Shown piece by piece: positions 35,301 to 44,300 of a stretch of DNA of 64,000 nt. The notes under the pieces are model-generated. The model made no database searches. It saw nothing but the letters and a program-made list of their open reading frames with translations, and was not told the origin of the DNA. Position 1 is the stretch's first letter, and each line of letters starts with the position of its first letter. The position numbers and the translations under genes were made by a program. Source of the DNA: Odontesthes bonariensis (lineage: Eukaryota > Chordata > Actinopteri > Atheriniformes > Atherinopsidae); the NCBI RefSeq assembly GCF_027942865.1, contig NC_134521.1, forward strand, positions 18,354,449 to 18,418,448, given 5' to 3'.

Positions 35301-38300
35301 TTTCTTTTTTATTTGGCAATTAATTTTGTCATTTTCCCAAATCGGTTCCACTGTGCTGCTTGCAACATATGGCTCAAAAACTAGTAGGAGTTCTTGATAT
35401 ATCAACATATTCCTCAGTCTTTTGACAGGAAAATAATTATCTAAGATTGTGAAAATGTATTCATAACTTCAAAACAACTCCTTGATAAAGGTCACCATGA
35501 GCTGAAGGAAAATGCAAGTTCCTACAATGAGCATTTCACTGGGGCTTTTTTTTCAACTAAATCAATTGATTATTTATGAATATATACTAACTAACAATTA
35601 TGAAAATTTGCATTGGTTTCAGGACAGCATCTGTTCTTAGCTGTCTTAGCAAGTATATTTCATCAACCCGTTTACTTTCCTCAATTATAGGGAGATTACG
35701 AGCAAAAACTTAGGAGCAAAGCACCCTGCTGAGATAAAAAAAAAGAAAAGGTCGGATTCAACCAGCAGCCAAAACTGGCATCAACGCACACGTCACATCA
35801 GGGTTACAGCAGAAGACGAACATCTTGTACAGTTATTCATTGAATCCACAATTACTGTAAATAGGAGCCTAATGGTGAAAACAATCGGAAAAAAAGCTGA
35901 AAAAAAAAAGCTGAATCCAATTGTTCAAGCTCTGTAATATGACCAAATTATGTGGTTTCTTTTCCTGTTTCCACCTTATATCAGGATTATGTAGCTTTAA
36001 AAATGTTTGTGTACAGTCTGTAAGAGTTGCACACATTCTCAAGACAGTTTTTTCTTTATAAATACCCGTTTGTGTGAAGGATAGACGTAGACTTGTTTTT
36101 GGTGTGTATGCATTGTTTCTGCATTTGGCCCTCTATCAGTTTTCAGTTGATATGTTTATCTGCCAGAGGGCGCTATTTGATTTCTTGTTTAGGCTTTTTC
36201 TTATAATATTCATAGATTTACTCAAGCCATTTGTGTGGCGATAGTGGAGCTTCACACAAGTCAATCCATCATCATTCAACACGCAGTATTCTGCATACAA
36301 CAGTGTTAGGATTCACTAATAGCATTTAATTAATCTCATTCTCATAAACTGATGTGTCTCTCCGCAGGGATTTGACAGCTTTGGAAGGGATGATAAAACA
36401 ACACCAGGAGCTGAAAGCCAAAATAGATGGACGCAGCAAGACCATACAGCAGTGTGCGGATCTCGGCAAGATTTTGATAGCCGCAGGCAACCCTGCATCA
36501 GAGGAGGTAAGCTAACAAACTTCCCCTCATAAAACAGGAGAGCAAGTTGCAACCCTCATTCAATAAATGTTGGGACAGTGTGTAAAGTATAAACAAATGG
36601 ATGCATGAAATGGATTAGCTCTTTTTGAATTTTATGACAGCAACATGCCACAGTTTTAGGATGGGGCAGGAAAAGGATTAAACTTCAGCGGTACTGAAAA
36701 GAAAGAAGGTGTTGTGATCATGTTTAACGTGATTGGGTATTAAATGGGCACCTTAAAGTGGCAGAAACTCAAAGAAGTAAAAAAAAATGGGGTTATTGCT
36801 GAATGAGGTTCAGTGATATTAAAAAAAACAACATCTGCAAACTGTAAAAAAAATTTTTTCCTTGATTTAGATTTGTGAAGACTTCATCGACAGTACATAA
36901 TAATAATATAACATAATACATAATCATGTCTGCTTTTAATGCCGTGCCACCTGGGATGATCACGGGCATCCAGAGTTGATTTTCTGCCATGTTGCTTGCA
37001 CAGAGATGTCTCCAGATTCTCTGGATCTTTTGATGAAATCACTGCATGGGCTCAGGAACACTTCCACAAATCATCATCAGTGAGCACAGTTCATCGTGCC
37101 ATCCACAAATGCAGGTTAAAGCTATATCATGCAGAGAAGATGGTGGTTATTCTGGATCATGTTAACATGTGGCTAATATGGGAACATGATCCAGAGACAT
37201 CACCATCTTCTCCAGTTCCAGGCAAAGTGGAAAACTGCTACGTGGTCAAACAAAACTAAATTTGAAATTCTTCAGTTGGGTCCTTCGAACCTAAGTGGAA
37301 AGGGAACATACAACTTGAATCCTATATCAGACAAGACTGGGACAACATTCCTCTCTGAAAGGTCCTTAGTTCCCAGATGTTTATAGACTTGTCAAAGAAG
37401 AGGGGATGCTACACAGTGGTGAACAGTGTTACTGCCATCAAATTCAGGATGAGCTAATAGTTTTCATTCAATTGTAAATGTATATTTTCGTCATCTTCTA
37501 TGTTTTCTATGTTTTACTGTGAATAAAATATTCGTTCATGATATCTGTTTTTATTTACACTTTACACAGCATCCCAACGTTTTTGGAATTGGAGTTTTGG
37601 AAAGTCACGGAATTACTTTCTTGAGATTTTCCATTATGTTTTGGTCGTGACTACAATCTGTCTGTCTCAATAGATAAAGGAGAAGGTGGACTGTCTTCTG
37701 ACTAAGCAGAAGGATCTTGTTGAAAAATGGGACAAACACCAGGAAAAGTTACTGCGCAGTGAGTAACAGGATGACAGCTTAACACATCACTCAGGTTAAA
37801 CGGGAAATGGGCTTTATTCACTTTGTACTGTATTGAGCTGTTAATGTATCATAAATTATTGTATGAATCTTAGCGTTTTTGTTTGAGCTAACATCCCATA
37901 TTCACTCGCAGATGACTTCAGTAGTCGTACCAGCTATGATCTGACTGATAAAATCAAACTCATAATGCACTGACCTGCATGTAAATAACAGATTTCCACT
38001 TTAGCATACATTCAATATAAAATATGGTGAGATGGTAAGTATGCTATTCGTATAATGTCACCTGCAGAGCAAGAACATTTCAAGTTTGCCCAGGAGACAG
38101 TAAAGGCAGAAGCCTGGCTGAAGGCCAAGGAACCGCTGATCACCTCCAAGCAGCAAGAAGGAGGAGAGGCCCATGCCCAAGCCGATGAGGTTGAGCAGCT
38201 CATACTTCGCCATGAGGCCTTTCGCAAGGCTGCTGTAACCTGGAAAGAACGCTTCAGCTCCCTCCGCCAGCTTTCCGCAGTAAGCTTTACTGAAGATAAA

Positions 38301-41300
38301 TGTTTAATCAGTTTGATGGAGTCACAATTTAATGCTGCTACAGAAAAAAAAAGTGACCTTAGGATGTTGTGATTGCTTTGCAGACATCTGCGCATGCCAG
38401 CAGTTGCATCATCATAAGCTCAAAGCCTTTTGAGGTGTTTACTGCATGTGTACACCCACCGCACCTATTCTGCCGCCCATGCTGCATTGTTTAATCAAGC
38501 ATAAAAGTTGAACGCACATCTTCCCTGATTATTTGTTTTACCATCATTTTATTATTCATCACCTCATATGTGGTTAAAATTTGGTCATGCTATGAGTTAT
38601 TTATCTAACTGTCTCTATAGGCTGAGAAGAAAAGAGAGGAGGACAAAAAGACAACTCCCCTTTCCAGTCGAAGGATGTTCCCACTATCTTGTCTGACTCC
38701 CAGTGTTCCTTCAACCAGTGCTACCTCCTCTTTCCTGAGGCAGACGATTCAGGCTCACATAGAACCCAAACCCTTACAGACCACTTTGGAACTGGGTGCA
38801 GCCTCTGCAACCCAGCGATTGTCTTCAACACTAGCCAGCTATAACCCAGTTATAAACGGATCAGGCTACCACGGACTGGAGCAGCAGAGTGCTGGGAAGT
38901 TGGTTAACACCTCGTACCTTGGGATGAACCAACAGGCAGCTGGAGGTGGCAGTGACTCTGGTTTCTCCGCGTCACAGAGTGGTGGAGCAGACTCCTCAGC
39001 TTACCATGGGATAAACCATCAAACTGCTGGTAGTGCAGAGAGTTCTGGGTACTTTGGAGTGACTGCTGGATGTGTCAGTGTTTTGCAAAACCATCTAGCG
39101 AGCGGCAAGTTAGGAAGTTCAGGAAACATAGCTCAGCAGCCAAGCAGTGGTGGTATGGCGAGTCCTGGATTTCTGCCACAACAAAACATGAGCAGTTCTG
39201 GATATTTGGTGCAATCACAGAATTTGGGAGGTTCAGGATATTTGGCACAACAGCCTAATATGGGGAGCTCTGGGTATCTGGCACAACAGCCTAATATGGG
39301 GAGCTCTGGGTATCTGGCACAACAGCCTAATATGGGGAGCTCTGGGTATCTGGCACAACAGCCTAATATGGGGAGCTCTGGGTATCTGGCACAACAGCCT
39401 AATATGGGGAGTTCTGGGTATCTGGCACAACAGCCTAATATGGGGAGTTCTGGGTATTTGGCACAACAGCCTAATATGGGGAGCTCTGGATACCTGGCAC
39501 AGAATTATCAGGGCAGTGGTGGATTGGGAAGCTCGGGGTATCTGGCACAAAATAATTACAGCAGTGGAAGTCTAGGGAGTTCGGGTTTCCTGGCGCAGAG
39601 TGGTGGCATCATGGACCCTAAAATGGCGTATGCATGGCAGCACCTGAAAGCTGACTTCATGCAGCCCAGGATCAACCACATCCACAAGGCTATAAACCCC
39701 CTCCTTGAGGCCAGCAGAGTGCAGCGAGAACAGTATGGGGACATCCCAATGGCAGACATGGTGGGGCCAGAATCAGGACTGGAGCTCCTCCACGGCCGTC
39801 TCCAGAGGGACCCCCGTGGCAGCCGCTCTGATCCTCAGATGGACCATCTGAGGCGAGAGAGGGAGTACAAGTTGGGAAGACAAACCTCCAGTGAACAGGA
39901 AATCCAGGCCAGGCTGAACGAGCTGCCCTTGATTGTGCGACAGGAGCGCTACCGGAGGCGCGTGGAGAGGCAGTCATCCAGTGAGCAGGAGGGGAGCAAC
40001 AAGCAGAGGCTACAGAGACAGGACTCGAGTGACCTGGAGGGCTCTGTTAAGGATGGCTCTGACAAACGCTCAGGGTATGTGAACGGTCCGACTGTTGAGA
40101 CTGAAATGGAAAATTATCGTAGAGACATTTTCTTCACAGTTTGCCTAATCAGTGCTTTCCAGTGGGATCCTAATGATTTTTAGGGTTTTGTGATAACTTT
40201 GGTTGCTGTATGGGTAATTTCATTCTGTTGTCCCTGAAGGGAGAAGAGAACTACCATGGCAGAGATTGTTGAGCAGGCCCAGGAGAGAGAGGCAGCAACT
40301 GTAAGTTATCTTACATACATAATTTCACAGTGATATAATATTGCAGTGGATCCTTATCTGAAATAAGGCCTTAATATGTCCAAAAAAAAATGTTAAATTT
40401 GTGTTGAAAGTCTGACGAGTGGATCTTACAGCACTTCTGTTTTCAGGGCACGATTACATACGTTGGCAGCTATTGTCATCATGAGAGATTTGTTGTTATT
40501 GTGACGTTTGAAGAAGTCTGGAATCTTGCTTGCCTTAACCTGCAGGAACCCTGTGGTGTTGTGTTAGTTCATCTTTGATTGGATCTAGTCTCATATTCTC
40601 TTCTTTTTTTTTTTTAAATGGGTTTTTCAGGCACGGGGAGAGCCTTATCGACCTTCTAGCAGCCTCTCAGCGCCTGTGACTCGCTGTGATGGGCGTCCTC
40701 GCGCCCGAGATCGTCCCAAACCAAGGAGGCGGCCCCGTCCAAAAGAGCCTGAAGAAACTCGCCGTTCTCGCTCTGCCCCGGCAACTGGTGCCCCAACAAC
40801 ACCCCAGCCACCTTCACACACTGCCCATAATGAAGGCTCCCTCTACCGTAAAAAGGCAACCAGCACAGACCTTGAAGCTCAGCAGAGGAGCCCAAACAGG
40901 TACAATCATCACTGACAAATTACATTAAAGACGGACTATTTTTCTAAACCCCACCCACAACCCAAAAAGAAATCAAAATGTTCAGTGGTACAATAGAAAC
41001 CATGATTTATACCACTGTTTTACATCTCAAAGCCAAGTTTGTGAGGTTCTAACAACAGTGAGTCTTTTCAAAACCAACAACCCAAGAGGAAACAACTGAA
41101 GAATGGATGGATCAAACAGTTTATGTACTCTAATGAAAGACTGAAATGTTTGTATGTCAAGGGAGGCAAGGAGCACATCATGAACAATGTAAAGTGATTT
41201 ATGGGGTTACATTCTGTAAAAAAAACATGGCCCCTTCTGACCTGAAAGCTTCACATTGGCTGTTCTGGGGATCAGGCTAATGATAGAAACATTAAACTGG

Positions 41301-44300
41301 TTCAAATCTTTCTCTAAATGTGAATTAAAGTATGACAAGTCCTTTGGTCATGTTTCTTTGAATAAAAAAATGTAATACGCCACCTCAATCTAACAATACA
41401 GGAATACCAGTCTACTTTGGTCTTTGACTGAAATTCTATATATGGACATAAACACTTTTTCAGCGAACAGCCAACCTTTGGAACGAAAGCCAAGTTGTTA
41501 TAACCTTTGAGCAAGAGTTATAACCTCGGTAATAAAAATGTATTGTTCCAAGTGCTAAACTGGAAGCCTGCTTCAGACTTATCTCTGTTTGAGAAATCAA
41601 ATTTCCAGTTTAAAAAAGTTGTCAGACATTTGGTGGCAGATCTGTTACTTTTATGACTGTAAACGTGTGTGAAAGAACTGAGAGCTTCACATCAGAGTCC
41701 TGCACGGGTCCGTTTTTTGAGACCCGCACCCACCCATATCCAGAGAGTACAGCACCCACACACCCGCGAATCCGTGGTTATTTCAAAGTTAAATCCGTAC
41801 CCGCCCGGACCCGTTAACATTCTACCCGTTACCCACCCGTGCCCGTGAAAAATCACACAAATTGAACTTATTTCCATAGAGCACTTTATTTTCAAAGTAA
41901 CCTCATGATGCATATTTTTAAATGCGCCTCTGAAAAAACAACAACAATGCTCTCCTTGTCCTCATGCCTTGGTGGTTTGTAGCTTTGGGAAAAAAATCTT
42001 CCAATTGATGATGATGATGATGAGGCGGCACTTGTTGCTGTCGTCCTGGCGCAGGTCTCTGAATGTTTCCTCAGGGAAGCGTTTCCAGTTTCTGACTATC
42101 GTATGCCAGTATTTTGTGACATGCTTTACACGCCGTATAGCCAGTTACCGTGTTGCCATCCTGGTCTGCTATTAAACCAAACTTCATCCAGATATCTGAC
42201 TTTGCCCTGGAAGAGTCGTTGTTGACTATTTTATATAAACCGTTGGCCAATCTTGCTTTGATATGCTCCGACATGCTGATGCTGCTAACGTAGTCCCGAC
42301 TAACTGATGTCGGTTAGCTATATGTACAGTACATGTACAGTATGTACAGTAGCACATGTTTACTTTGCCGTGTTAGGTATTTTCGCTGCAGTGATTTGTT
42401 TAATTTTTCCCGCGGATGTGAGTGTGCTGTCTGCTCATTGGTCACAGAGTAGGGAAGCGGGAGGACTGACAGAGAATAAGTTTACCGTAAAACTGCTTTC
42501 ACAGCGGCATGTATTCATTCATTCCATTGACATTTTGAGAACTATTATTGATTCTCACGGTAATACAGGACAAAGTGCGTCCAGTTTCAGTTCAATATGG
42601 AACCGTAGCCTACTTTTGTTTGTAAATAGCCTGCTGGACAATTACATATTTCAAGGGACGGTTAGCAAATAATAGCCCACTAAAAAGGACCACTGTTTTT
42701 ATTCACGTGCTACCTGTGCTACCCACCCGTATTTAACTTACCCGCCCGCATACCCACCCATGAAATTTCTGTATGTTTAAAACCCACCCGTTTCAGCATC
42801 TATTTACCCGTGTCCGCGGGTACCCGTGGGTACCCGACCCGCTGCAGGACTCTGCTTCACATGTATAGCAACGGTGAAAGCGGGCGAGAGTTTAGCAGCC
42901 AACTCAGTCATTACATTTCTAAATCTTTTGCTTGTTGTTGTAGCTTTCTAATGACTGTCATCTGTAGAAATGTTGGGTGTTCTGTCCCTATGAAAATATT
43001 CACTGGTGGGAGTAATGGAAGTGAATTAGAGAACATTTTTTAGTTTAGTTTAAGAGTTTTAGTCTATAATGATATACATAAAGTGTCTTTTGGATTTTAC
43101 AGCAAATCTTGGGCGAACGTATATTGTGTGCTGAAAGAGGGAAAGTTGACTTTCTATAAGGACGCCAAGAATCTAACCGCAACATATAATGGGGAACCTC
43201 CTGTTGACCTTGGTGACTGCTCATTTGATCCCTCAATGGGATACAAGAAGAAGAAAAATGTCTTCATTCTTAAGTAAGAACTACTCCATTTTGGCAGTAA
43301 CTGTGATTTTTAATTGAACAGCGAATGTTTGTGTTATATTTATAAAAAGAATATTTAAACAATTGCAATATTTTATGAATCAGAAATGTAGTTAATAAAT
43401 ACTTGTGATGATTTTTAACTGATTCATCTATTCATCTTTTTGTCACAGAATGAATGATGGAGTCAACTTTGTATTCCATGCAAAAGATGAGGTAAGAACA
43501 TTTAGTACAAACATATTTCATATATCTTTAAGACGTGCAAATAATGCATAGCAGATCTTTTTTTTTTTTAATCCTTGAATCCTTGACTTATAGACACATT
43601 TGATGAAACTTTTACAATGCCCTGACAATAACACATGTGAGAAGTAATGTGTGAAAAAACTGGTTTAAAACATTTTTAAACATATCAATATACTATATAA
43701 TATTTAAATTTGAAGGTTTCACTTATCAGAATATAATACAATTATCTTGTCCTCACCAGAGGTCCGTTTCACGTAGCAGGTTTAGTGAAAACTCTGAGTT
43801 GGTTAACCCTGAAATGAGGGAAACCCTGAGTTTTCCGTTTCACAAAGGGAGGTAACTCAACCCCGAGAAAGAGGGGTAACTCTAGCCTGTTTCACAAAGA
43901 GAGGTAACTTCAGCTCTCGGTCAGTTACCGGAGTAACAGACTCTCTGAACCTAACCTGGTCGGGACCAGGTTTTATTCAAGAAACCTCGAGTTTCTTTCT
44001 GTCTCCGCCCTCTTTCAGCCACACACGCCATTTGGTTTCCTCATTCATTCAGTCAGCAGAGCAAGTTCTTCTACTTCTATAAGTCCATCAGGCACAGTAG
44101 GAGGCGACTTTTTTCACGAACATGGCATGTCCTTTTGACAACGATCCCGTGGATGAAGGTGCAGTATTACTGCGCAGAGAAATAAATATTCGTCGGAGAT
44201 GGTTATCAGACCGCGCACAGATTTTTGCATTTACAGACAATTATCTTTTTGAGCGGCACCATCAGAATGTGTTGGGACAAAAGAAAAAAAAGACATAAAA

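Noticed and set aside
39233..39550. 105-codon open frame on the - strand with repeated [12 protein letters not shown]
   Set aside because: It is the antisense shadow of the 36-bp tandem repeat in spectrin exon 14; repetition keeps it open.
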